A stretch of 64,000 nt of DNA. Origin: Pisolithus tinctorius (taxonomy: Eukaryota; Basidiomycota; Agaricomycetes; Boletales; Pisolithaceae). The position numbers were made by a program, and so were the translations under genes. The stretch lies in the NCBI GenBank assembly GCA_024663395.1, contig JANFAH010000013.1, positions 1,240,001-1,304,000 of the forward strand, given 5' to 3'. The notes under the pieces were generated by a model, which had not been told where the DNA came from, did not search any database, and worked only from the letters and a program-made list of their open reading frames with translations. Of this stretch, positions 11,848 through 21,775 are shown in pieces (within the stretch, counting starts at the first letter, position 1; every line of letters starts with the position of its first letter).

Positions 11848-11954
11848 CACACCAGCATGGCTTCACACCTGGTGATGTTGCGCCAGCTAACCCATTAAAT
11901 ACGCAGAGGACACCAGAGGCTTTATCAGACAACACAATAGACTACCTAACTTGA
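11848..11954 (+). pseudogene. Possible relic of the Spt5-like gene C-terminal region
   Basis: The + frame reads FTPGDVAPANPLNTQRTPEA, then LSDNTIDYL and a stop. It resembles the Spt5-like segment VTTPDDVNPQRRSEQERQTI-DY encoded at about 9,149-9,215 in spacing and key residues (TP.DV, QR, E, TIDY). It is antisense to, and upstream of, the F-box gene. The similarity is short and by eye only. Confidence 0.3.
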
Positions 11955-12164
11955 CACTGCATTTGGTCGCCTACTGCAACAAAAGTGTTGCCAGAATTCA
12001 GGAACTCTCAATATCAACCTTGCCATCGCGGTCGCCCTCATTTGATTGTAATAGTGCTCGTCACCCACTTACGTCACTACATCCAAATTGCAGTAACAGC
12101 TGATGGGCCTTTTGTTTGACACGTAATATTCCAGAAAACCGCAATATCGCATTGGAGGACAACT

Positions 12165-13341
12165 AAAAATTAATCGTGGCGGCTAATGAACGACCTAAAG
12201 ATGCTTAGTTGATTGATTAAACATGTACACGGGGTTAGTACGCGACCTGCCAGTAGTAACGGGTATGCAGTGTCGGAAATGCACCTGAATACATGACTAA
12301 TTTGAGGGATCTTCCACAGGGGGGGAGGGGATTCTTTGATGGAAAATTGATGCGTTTTTTGTGTTTGACGTGCATTAGTTATTAAATGCGGTCGCAAAAA
12401 TGGGTGACTTACTTTGCGAAAACAAAAGAAAAGAAAAGAACCGACATAATCGCCGCCGTCGCAGCAAGATACGCATCAGCAACGATGGTAACGGACCTGG
12501 ATGTATATGGTTAACTGGAGCAGCTGTAGATTGTTCGACTCACGTCGGATGCTTAAATCGATGACAGCCGCAGTATGAACTACCGTCGATAGCAATCATT
12601 TGAAGTTTAAGTTTCGCGTTGACGGTCGCATCGCACCGTCATTGCAGACTACTATGAATATTGATCTAATTCTAGTTCTAGTTGCAAAGGCTACTATCAA
12701 TATTGATGTAAATCTAATTCTAATGCTACGGTGTCTAACGCTAGAGTGGTAGGCTGCGAGCGAAGACGGTTAATAGAATGCCAAGTATTGAGAAGCGACG
12801 ACTTACCTGTCGGTGGTGGAAAGAGGGAAAAGGTGTTCGTGAGAAAAGTTGTCGTTGATATACTGAACGCAACTCACGATCACGTGGTAGCCGCAGCAAA
12901 GATCACCACTACTAAACACGAGCACGTGATCGTGAGTTGCGTTCAGTATATCAACAATGACTTTTCTCACGAACACCTTTTCCCTCTTTCCACCACCGAC
13001 AGGTAAGTCATCGCTTCTCAATACTTGGCATTCTATTAACCGTCTTTCGCTCGCAGCCCACCACTCTAGCGTTAGACACCGTAGCATTAGAATAACTAGA
13101 ATTATATCAGTATTGATAGTAGTATGTAGTATTTGCGAAGACGGTGTGATGTGACCGTCAACGAGTTAAACATTCGACATGAGCCGAATAATCTATAATA
13201 CGAGTGTAGACGAAGATATAATAAAATTGCGTACGCGCATTCAATAAAGATAAGCACAGTGTACGCTGTTTACTTGGTTATCAATCTGACTACATACCCC
13301 TAGACCATTCTTCCATCCTGTTGTCCACATCAAAAGACACC
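12165..13341 (+). mobile_element. Foldback element, copy C, with core inverted relative to copy B
   Basis: The left flank (12,165-12,290) matches copy A near 905-1,060 (AAACATGTAC, GGTATGC). The right end TTGTCCACATCAAAAGACAC equals that of copy B. Between them lies a palindrome centred near 12,907. Its left arm matches the reverse complement of copy B's right arm, including the block GACAGCCGCAGTATGAACTA found on one side only. Its right arm matches the reverse complement of copy B's left arm. Flanks are thus in the same orientation as B while the core is flipped. Arms again encode the ARVVGCERRRLIECQ frame on both strands and carry outward intron-like stretches. Confidence 0.75.
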
Positions 13342-13435
13342 GCTAAAGTTCGTACATGTCAACTCTACGTCTCTTACTGACGAATTCGATCATTAAATCA
13401 TTCTCCACAGTGGCTTTCCTATGATCTGCCTTTGG

Positions 13436-14781
13436 TCAGTCGGTATTAAGTTGATTGGATAGGCGGTAACTAACCGCAACATCGTAGGCGAGCTTCACCG
13501 CGAAGGCAATGGTGAGTAGTTGCATTAAGAATTGTATTGTGGCACGTATAGCCCCGAACAGGGCCTGCAACGAGCTTTCTTTCTTCCCTGGCCGCGATTG
13601 CAAATCCCTCTTCGGCTTTTTCCAGACTGTTATCGTATTGTCCGCGTCGTTATTGGAAGACGCCGCAACGATCCCTGTATGATCCTCTCCGTCGTATGTC
13701 TGGTACATGTGGGTGTAAGATGGTTTCTACATTTATGGGGATGCTCACCGTAATTGTCTGTGTCCATGCCGTCCTTGAGTGCCGTAGCACCTGTCGCTTG
13801 GTTCCAGTATTCATTTCGAAGATATATACTAACCCATTATCAGATCCCCCAACGATCGTCGTGCCGTCCTCCGCGAAGGCTACTTGTTTGGGGTACGTTT
13901 TTAGCGGTTTGGTATCGTACGTCCTTATGCAGCTTCCGTCATTCAGTCGATGTAGGCTAAATCCACTTATAGCGTTGTCTATGATGAATAAACTTCCCGT
14001 CTTGTCGACACATGCAGAGCCCCTAAGTACAGGTCAGATCGATTGGTTTGCTGAGACTGAAGATCTCTTACTCACGTTGTCATTCCTGTAGACCTCGTTT
14101 CGACGACCATCCCGTTGTCGCTTCGTAGAACATGGCTTGCAAAGGGCAATCTCATTAGATCTGTATTCGCGAGTCTCGGGCCTATCGTCTTACATGTCTC
14201 CATCATACATCCCGAAAACTATGATGTCGCAGCCTCGGAGGTACACAGCACGCGGAATGGACGTCGTTAACTCGACGCTGAAGACGTTTGACAGTCGATT
14301 CCTAGAATCTATTGTCCAGGTCTGAACTCATTTGTCCCGCGTCGTTACGACGATACGAGTTCCTGTGCCGTTACCTGCATCCGAAGCAATGGCCATGATT
14401 TCATGCCCCCCACTAATCCTCCTGGCAACTACTTCCTCGAATTCGACCACAGTATGTGGGCGCTGCCTCCAGATCAGCAAGTAGCCCAGTCCTGTCCCGC
14501 AGCACAAGGTTTCCTGTATACTGTCGTCTTGTGCGAGCCAAGTAATAGTTGTAATGGGATCTTTGGGACTTCGCATCTGCGGAGGTTGGGGTAGCTGAAC
14601 CTCTTTGCGTAAGTCCCATACCCTCAGTCCATCGAAACCTGTTGGCTAATATGCATTGGATTCGAAATAACACTACTGAATTCCTACCTCCACTTGCCAA
14701 CAGTGTTCCAGAGTTCGACACCGCTAGACAGAGGATCGCATCCTGGTGCCCCCACAAGCGGCACCCGAGTGCGTACTTCAT
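13436..14781 (-). pseudogene. WD40-repeat protein gene with one in-frame TGA
   Basis: Exons in phase: 14781-14688, 14638-14194, 14150-14076, 14022-13749, 13699-13436 (1,152 nt, 384 codons), with introns of 43-53 nt. WD40 signatures: RLWGHQDAILCLAVS, LLASGGFDGLRVWDLRK, CYGTGLGYL-like CCGTGLGYLLIW, TIVGGSDNGLVYIF and NTITVW. A hydrophobic segment (LMQLLTIAFAVKLAYDVAVS) sits at the C-terminus. The family, a C-terminally anchored WD40 protein, is widespread in agaricomycetes. The only break is TGA at 14330-14328 (codon 135), between TTRDK and VQTW, where relatives usually have Cys. All five exons and splice sites are otherwise intact, so this is either a very young pseudogene, a sequencing error or a readthrough codon. 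Acceptor of intron 2 (GAG|ATTGCC) is non-standard. Confidence 0.7.
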
Positions 14782-15671
14782 CGGCAACTTGAGAATAGAG
14801 CTGAATATCATCGGGTAAATTGTTCATTGGTAAGGCAAAGTCATCGTCGATGTAAATACGTCGTATCTGTTATTGTCTAACAGCTGATTCGCATAATGTT
14901 GTAAAGGCATAACCTGAGCGTTGCTAATGCGACAATTTTATTATTATTGCGCCCTCACGATGGTGCCTACCATGGCTAATGGAGGTGCGTTTCCTCCTGA
15001 CTATGACCATTACGACGTTGCCTATTATTTCAGGTGAGGTTTAATTGTAGGAAGAATGCCCGATCTGATTTTAATAAGGTGAACAAAAAGCTCAACTTGA
15101 AATAATGAAGTGGCACAACTAAATTACTACCATAACTACAATAGTAGATGCCTGTAACGACAATGGAGGTGCATTTGCCTGGCTGTGCTGGAGACTGATC
15201 AGATCTTTTCTTTTGAGCGATTACCTCCTCCAGACCCGTTCTGTTCACCTGGGGCGATTATTGGCGATAGGCCCATACCTGTGCATGCATGTATGTGAGC
15301 ATGCCTGTGATATCGACTTATTTCCCGTATGGCGATGTGCCCGCATTTGACTGCCCCGTTTTTGTCCGCTTTTGTTTGCCTAGTGCTGAACTCATTTTTT
15401 CCCTCTAACCTCATTCCAGATGTGCGCTACATGTTGCTGTACTCTGTCGTCGTGTCTGCTGATCCCCGACCATGGACGCTTTTGTTCCATGTGACTTTCT
15501 ATTGTCTTTCCTTTTTTTTTTGTTAGGGACTCATGGCACTGATCGCCTCCGATTTAACCCTCTAGGTCTCCAGTCGCACCGCAATTACTAACTCTAACCC
15601 ATTTTCAATGCCAGGTGCATTTGGTATCCGTACGTGTATGCATTGGATTCCACAATGATAACTAACTGCAG
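14782..15671. other. Intergenic or unresolved 5' exons
   Basis: Nothing was accepted. The + strand contains intron-like stretches (for example GTGCGT..TTTCAG at 14,987-15,032 and TTGTTAG near 15,526). Short 5' exons of the downstream coiled-coil gene could therefore lie here, but no frame could be proved. Confidence 0.3.
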
Positions 15672-18496
15672 CTACTAGGAGGAGAAAGCACACAAACCGT
15701 TGATAGCGACATGTCGCTTTTTGACGACGATAATGACAACGACTTCTGTTTGCAGATGGAAACCAGCAGCAATGCATCCGTCGAAGAACAGCTTACCATC
15801 GGGCACAGTGAGGATGATGGCAATGGCATGTCCATTGCCAACTCGTGTACAGACGCTAGTTACAATGCGTCCTCCACAGACCAGCTTGCTGCAAGATGTA
15901 CCACGCCAAAACCAGCAGAGCGCAACACCACTGCTGGCGTCGCCCCTAAACATGAGCCCCCGCATGCCTCAGCTTCCACCACACATACCGTGACCACTAC
16001 ATCAGCACATCACAAGCGATGCAACAAGGGTGACGAACCATGGCCTATTGCGAAGTGTCGTAACAGAGAACTAGATTACTCCTACTCACTTCGTCAGCAA
16101 CTCCGGGGAATGGGAGCAGAATTGAACCACCTGAAGGCCAAGTTACGTCTGAAAGGGTCGGTGAGTAGCCAACTCTAACCTACTACTTGTCACTGGGGCT
16201 GATGGACTATCATGAACATGCCAGCGCGAACTTGCCACCCTTGAGAAGACTACACAAAACAGCCTTCTCACCGCAAAGAATGAGTTTGATTTGCAGAAGA
16301 AAGTTCTATCTGATATGCGTACTTTGCTTGCTACTCAAGAACAAGAGCTCTGCAGACTCCGGCATGAAATTCAGGTCAGCCATCACATATCACTGTCTTG
16401 GACTGTATTCATGTGAACCAAGGAGCATCACCAAGAGCGCAGTGTTTTGCGAAACCTCCAAGAAGAGGTTCAGGTGAGAAGTGCATAGCTTTACTTAGTA
16501 TCACACTCATGTGTTCGAAAGGAAAACCACAGACAGCGGGAAACTCTTCTTAAATCTCATGACCGGGCACTTACCGTGCTCAGAGATGAAATTCAGGTAT
16601 GCCATCCTCAGTGCTCTGTCAGGCCATTGCTCAATGAATGAAGGAACAACACCGTCAGCGTGATACCTTACTGGCAGCTCAAAAGGAGGAGTTTTTGAGG
16701 TTCCGAAATGAACTGCAGGTGAGTCGTCGTGGATCACTATACACTCCTGACAGTTTACATCACACTGAAGGAACGTGATCGACTACGGGAAATCGAGATA
16801 GTGCAACATACTGCTGCTATGGAAGAGCACTTGCGATCAGAACTGAAGAAGGTTGGCGATGATGTGGTGACGCGCTGCCAAGCAGAGAAAGAGAGGGAAT
16901 TAGCAGCAATGGTTCAACACAATATGCGACATAGACATGTAAGTGAACAAACTATGTAGTTTGTCGGGCAATGCTGACTGCCCTCAGACAATTCAAACAG
17001 CATCTCAAGCTGAACCAGCGTGCTTTCCAGCTGAATCCGAGTCTCCTACCTGCCAGGACAACCAGCCGCAAACACCACGACAAGCGTCCACTGCACCACT
17101 GCCCCAGCATGCACGAACTCCATATTTGGACGCTATCAAGAAGATCAAATGAACCCGAGCAGCTTCACGAAGAACCCGCCTCATCAGCATGTCTCACGAG
17201 GTAAGTAAGGAAATATACGACTTGATATGAATATCTCACGATCAATAGCCTATTGACAATGAAGAGTTCCGATCTACTGCTTCAGAACCTGAGGTATCAC
17301 AAGCAAACAACAGTGATTCTGTATCAATGGCGGAGGCGATTGCCAAGGGGGTTGAAGCTGCGCTTTGGAAAGTACTTGGTGATGGTGCTATCGCTATGCC
17401 ACGAACAGGGCGGTCACAGCGGTCACCTCGAAAACAAAAGGAGGTGGATAAAGAAGTGGAGATAGAGAAGGCTACAGAGCCACGAGGACATCGTGATCTT
17501 ATACTGGTAAGTGACATTGCTAATTCTGTTCATGTGCTAAACCAGCTGTGATAGAGTGAAGTCCGTCGCTTCTTCAAGGAAAAACTCAAAATAAGTCAGG
17601 ACCATGAATTTATTTTGAACGAAACGGCCCCCCCCCGATGATGTCCATGCATACGAACACGAAGACGGTCCACCACCCGACATGGACTCACCAACTTTCG
17701 ATCTCACGCAGGGCTATTCCTCGCCGTGGAATTCTTTCATCATCGACCACCTTCTTGACGAATTTCAGAGACGAGGCAATGAAGAACACTGGCCTGTAAT
17801 GAAGTCCAATGATTACGTGTTGGAAATCCTACTGTGAACGCTACAGACGTCTACGCACGACATGGCGGAAAGCTCAGCCACGTATTACAACAAAGGGCAC
17901 AGTAGAAACTTCTGCTGAGATTGAAGAACGCTTGGTAGTGGAACGAACCCGGGTACTCAAAGAGGGCAGACAGACCACACGACGACGAAATGTAGGGCAT
18001 TAATTTTGCTGTTTCATACCGGTAACTCAACCTGTTTTAGAAATATCAGCGTCGATGTGCCGTTCTCGAACATATGGTTGCTCTCAAGAAAGACTCCACG
18101 AATGGCGAAGGTGATCTCCGTGCTTGGCAATGGCTCCTGCAGCTGATCCACACACTGGGCGAGCATGGGATGAGTTCCGAGGACAGCGACATTGACAACA
18201 ACGTCATGACTATCCTCCGAGTTAAGAATATGGCATGGCGACGCAGTATCGAACGGGAACTTGATATTATTGACCTCCAGAGACTTGTCGACAATGATGT
18301 TTTTGCACCCCAAGGATCAAAGCCTATCCAGAGGTTTCGTGCACCTGGAAACCCCCAAAGTCTGCGCACTCCAGTCCCGGGCTTACCACAGTCTATCTAT
18401 GATTCCATTTGGCTTGCTGGGCTTACTCACCATGAATGGGACTGCCTGAAAGTATCAGAGGAACCGTTTCCGTGGATGGAGATAGCCATTGCCTGA
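15672..18496 (+). pseudogene. Coiled-coil protein gene with repeated exon modules, at least ten exons, frameshifted
   Basis: Clear exons: 15672-16160, 16225-16374, 16423-16473, 16522-16596, 16644-16718, 16771-16938, 16988-17152, 17249-17506, 17555-17991, 18041-18496. All introns after the first exon are phase 0. Exons 3-5 are variants of one coiled-coil module (start E.HRQR, end LR.EIQ or FRNELQ), separated by introns ending in AAG rather than CAG/TAG. The C-terminal part (EVRRFFKEKL, AYEHEDGPPPD, GYSSPWNSF, RYRRLRTTWRKAQP, GMSSEDSDIDN, ELDIIDLQRLVD, EEPFPWMEI) is a conserved agaricomycete domain of unknown role. Breaks: TGA at 17150-17152; one extra C in C8 at 17629-17636; one extra base near 17808-17812. 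Exon 9 is 437 nt, two more than a multiple of three, matching two single-base insertions. Probably a recent pseudogene. Confidence 0.65.
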
Positions 18497-19099
18497 TACT
18501 AGATACCCAATGTAGTGTGTGTATGTACGTATAGATACTAAGAACATCTACGTGAAAATGGATGATCACACTAGGCGATCGTTGTGCGACCACAGGGCGA
18601 TCATTGGGCGACGAACAGGTGACTGTCGGGCGATTAGTACGGGCCGTGGCAAAACTTCAAGTGTAGGCACGTGTAGGAACACTAATTCTAGACTTGAAGT
18701 AAAATTTGTTACTGGAATTTTGGCAGTACTTCGTGTATTGTCAGTTATGCAAATTAGGACAAAACTTAAAGTTTCACCCTGCACTGCACGTGTTGACATA
18801 ACTTCCTATCTTGGACAACATCTGCTATTCAACCATACTTATTGTTTACACAATGATTAGATGTTCGCTCTGACTTCAAACCTGAGCAAACGTGTAGAAA
18901 AGGATCTAAACTTCAAGTATGGATTTTTTCAGTATGCCATCACAAACTCTAAGTGTGAGATTGACGTATTGTATTACATATAACAGGGTACTATATAGTG
19001 GAAAACTCGCTGTGTGTCGCGTGGCTTTCCCTTACTGTACCCTGTCTTACTTAGGTTCCGGGTTTGCCCGGACTATAAAGCCTTGTACTTAGGTACAGA
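18497..19099. other. Intergenic, no gene recognised
   Basis: It contains a short run of degenerate repeats of the type GGGCGAT/GGCGATCA at about 18,574-18,636 and otherwise AT-rich sequence. No coding or RNA feature could be supported. Confidence 0.4.
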
Positions 19100-19382
19100 A
19101 TGATACCTTTTGGCACTCGGAAGGTCACCACGAGTTTCTTTTCCACTTCGTCTACACTGCACATCTTGCATTCCGCCGCGCACGAACTACGTATACCGCT
19201 CGCACCGCTCGCATCGCCAGTACTACTCCGCGGACCACGCCGCACACGCCACGAAACACTACCGCTACAAAGCGCTGGGTCTCCCCTTCTAGTCCCGACA
19301 GTCCAGAATCCCTTGGGACGAACAATTCGTTCCCTTCATTTCTTATTGTTGTTATCTAAGCCATCTAGCTCGTGTTATACAG

Positions 19383-20706
19383 CTACTTGGACTTTTCCTA
19401 CACCGGTCAAAATCTTCTCAGCAATATACCATTTTCGATATTCACCCAACGTCAATGCTGGTGGGCCGCATTCGATGGCTCTGATACCACCCTCTATGCC
19501 CGGTTCAAGGTACTCGCCTTCGGGATCGTATTCACACTCTCCAAGTCTGATCACTTACATGGCTTCTGCCTCGTCTTCGTCATCTCTGTCCCCAACCCAT
19601 TTCTGGCAAATCATCAAAATCACCGAAAGCGCCACAGGTGCTCTCCCTAGTCAGGTCTGTTCACAGGTCCATATCACTTTATCCACTGGGTCATCTCATC
19701 ACTCTTTCCTAGGAAGATGTTTCTGCTGCCAAGCGACCCAGGCCTCCTACCCCTCTACTTGGGCTGGACTCAAAGAGCCCTGAGAGCGGTGTTGATGAAT
19801 GTGTGGCCACGCACGTCGTCTTGCCTTTGCCACATCGTGCGTGAGCACCATACGATGCTCGTGGGCCATCGATGTCCCAAATCAATAACAGAACGCACCC
19901 CCTGCGGCGAGTATGTGTTAGCAACATTAAGAGGAAATCTGAGGGGTGGCGAGAGCATCCACAAGGTAATTCGAGTGGTTGCAAGGGTATACTGGATGTA
20001 TGGTGCGCGTTTCTGTTCGCGCGAGCTTTGCTGACGCTTTGTAGGGTTCGCTTTGATCTTTCCTCGTCGACGTCGAGTCCTGTAGGGGATACAGATGTGC
20101 ACGATAAGGTCCGAAGGTGGTTCGGGCGGCACAGGTGAGTTGTTTGGCTGCATTCTGTCTTGCCTCGGACGTTCTGACATCGGGTGTCAGGTACCTTCGT
20201 TTTCTCTATTCCATGTGAGCGGATGGCGCTGCCGCCTGTAGCATTGCCACTACCACCACTGTGCCGCTCGCCATTGGCATCCTTCGGCCGAAACTCCACA
20301 CCTGGTGAGTTCTTTCATATCTCGGCCATTTGAGTGCTGATTGTTCTTATCTTCAGCTTCGTCGATGCGCTCCCAGTGTCCCCACCATCCTCCCAGTGAG
20401 GGGTATCCCCTCCGTGCTCACCCAGGCTCCCAGTCCCATCAGATGGGACTTTCCATGTGTGCTGACTGTTGCAGATCTCGTGTTGTGTCGCTTGCGCACG
20501 ATCTCGCTCGCCCTCTTGCAGTGGCTTGAGCCACCTTTGCTTGTCAGTGAGCGTGCCCTGATTTGAAGGAGTCACTTGCACTTCGCGAGGACATGGTAAG
20601 GCGATTTCTCTGTTGTCGAATGTTCGCCCTTGTGCTAACTTCTTTTCTGTGCTTGTAGTACCAAATACTTGGTCAGGATGTTGAGTGGACGAATTTGAGC
20701 ATGTAA
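19383..20706 (+). CDS. Multi-exon hypothetical protein with one unresolved junction
   Basis: Exons 19383-19654, 19713-19840, 19892-20002 and 20045-20134 join in phase (GALPSQ|EDVSAAKRPRPPTP; PLPHRA|THPLRRV; GILDVW|VRFDLSSS; ending KVRRWFGRH). Exons 20191-20304, 20357-20520, 20569-20595 and 20659-20706 also join in phase with each other (ERMALPPVALPLPPLC; SMRSQCPHHPP; ARPLA|ESLALREDM|YQILGQDVEWTNLSM, stop). Between 20134 and 20191 the phase is off by one, so either a splice site was missed or a frameshift exists. Intron 20596-20658 is textbook (GTAAGG, GTGCTAAC branch, TTGTAG). The product is Ser/Pro-rich and largely disordered with a helical end. Unidentified. An open frame runs back to an ATG at 19100 but may not be exonic. 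Confidence 0.45.
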
Positions 20707-21004
20707 CATGGGTGTATGGAGGGTCAGGTATGTTGGCGATCAGACCACTGCACGTTTGGATGTGCTGATCGTTTCTGATAAGCATTTGAAGTGTAGTTTT
20801 GATGATGCGAACATCTTCTAGATTAGTAGAATTGATTTTGAGATCGATGTTGGGTTCGGATAGAAGTAGATCGCCTTCTGTCGTGTCAACAATGGGTTGA
20901 CCACATGTGCCTATAGTGTTGGGCTTGTCTATATGGCCATTTGATACTTCTGGGTTTGCATCTTCAGGCTCATCCATCTGGCTGCTGTCCACTTTGCGCA
21001 GCAC
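20315..21004 (-). CDS. Open frame of 229 codons, doubtful
   Basis: An uninterrupted minus-strand frame (starts MLRKVDSSQMDEPED, contains DVRIIKTTLQMLIRNDQH). No domain recognised. It overlaps the last three exons of the + gene, whose intron at 20596-20658 has excellent splice signals, so the overlapping half is probably shadow. The part upstream of 20,707 has a protein-like composition. I list it only because of its length. Confidence 0.2.
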   Translation of the reverse strand: MLRKVDSSQMDEPEDANPEVSNGHIDKPNTIGTCGQPIVDTTEGDLLLSEPNIDLKINSTNLEDVRIIKTTLQMLIRNDQHIQTCSGLIANIPDPPYTHVTCSNSSTQHPDQVFGTTSTEKKLAQGRTFDNREIALPCPREVQVTPSNQGTLTDKQRWLKPLQEGERDRAQATQHEICNSQHTWKVPSDGTGSLGEHGGDTPHWEDGGDTGSASTKLKIRTISTQMAEI

Positions 21005-21112
21005 TACCTGGTGGGGTTGTTGCTAACACCTCTGTGTAGTGACACTGTACAACATTGCTGGCCCATTTGGAATGGGCTGTCGACTTATGTGGGAGCAAGA
21101 TGTGTTGTCAGA

Positions 21113-21348
21113 AATAACTCTTGTATATTTCACCTCTTATGATATGAACATTATATGAGATGCAAATTATGATATTGTGGTATGAAGTACAGGAAAACAT
21201 TATTTGAACAATATGACTGATTTGGTTTTAAAAAACTCCTGTATATTTCATAGCACATAATGCAAGCATTATCCAAGATGCCAATTCCAATATGTGGTGA
21301 TGACATACAGGAAACATTATTTGAACAATATGACTAATTGCCATTCAA
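21113..21348 (+). repeat. Imperfect tandem duplication, unit about 120 bp
   Basis: Two copies share CTTGTATATTTCA/CTGTATATTTCA, TACAGGAAA and AACATTATTTGAACAATATG. AT-rich and CpG-poor. Confidence 0.6.
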
Positions 21349-21589
21349 ATATTGCAAGGCTAGTTTTCAAATAATGTTGCTCCCATAATTATGTAATTAT
21401 ATTAAACCAATAATGACACATATGCAAGAGATATTTTGATTGAAAACTTTGATTCCATAAGCATATTGCACAACACAAGATGTGAACATTACACCGATTT
21501 GATTTAAGATATTTCTGTCATTATGTCAAACACATTATTTTGAGGTTATTCAAACTAATGTTTACTATAATGTCATGAAATATGGTAAA

Positions 21590-21775
21590 CATTATTGGAA
21601 TTTGCACCTTGTGCCAGGAGCCCTCTACTTGAAGTCCCCCCCACACATTTAGGTTTCTCTGCACTCCAGGTTCCACGGAGGCAAACCACCACTTGCACAT
21701 TATTTGTCTTTGGTGTTGGTTTGGTTGGTTCATACTGCCTTCCCACACTTTGACTCACACCAGGAGGCCAAAGTG
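21590..21775 (-). mobile_element. Inverted fragment of a KDZ transposase 3' end
   Basis: The reverse complement matches 27,988-28,148 closely: GGTGTGAGTCAAAGTGTGG, then CAAGTGGTGGTTTGCCTC, then GGAACCTGGAGTGCAG. Translated, CKWWFASVEPGVQRNLN pairs with SKWWFASVEPGVQKNLN. It is a piece of a second, oppositely oriented copy, or one end of a larger rearranged element. Confidence 0.7.

Noticed and set aside
12803..13087. Overlapping frames on both strands encoding the same ARVVGCERRRLIECQ protein
   Set aside because: They are mirror images of one arm of the palindrome; the apparent two-strand coding is a consequence of the inverted repeat, and part of the frame overlaps an intron-like segment.
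20315..20706. C-terminal half of the 229-codon minus frame
   Set aside because: Overlaps + strand exons joined by a textbook intron; the minus reading is probably a shadow there, although the part above 20,707 remains unexplained.
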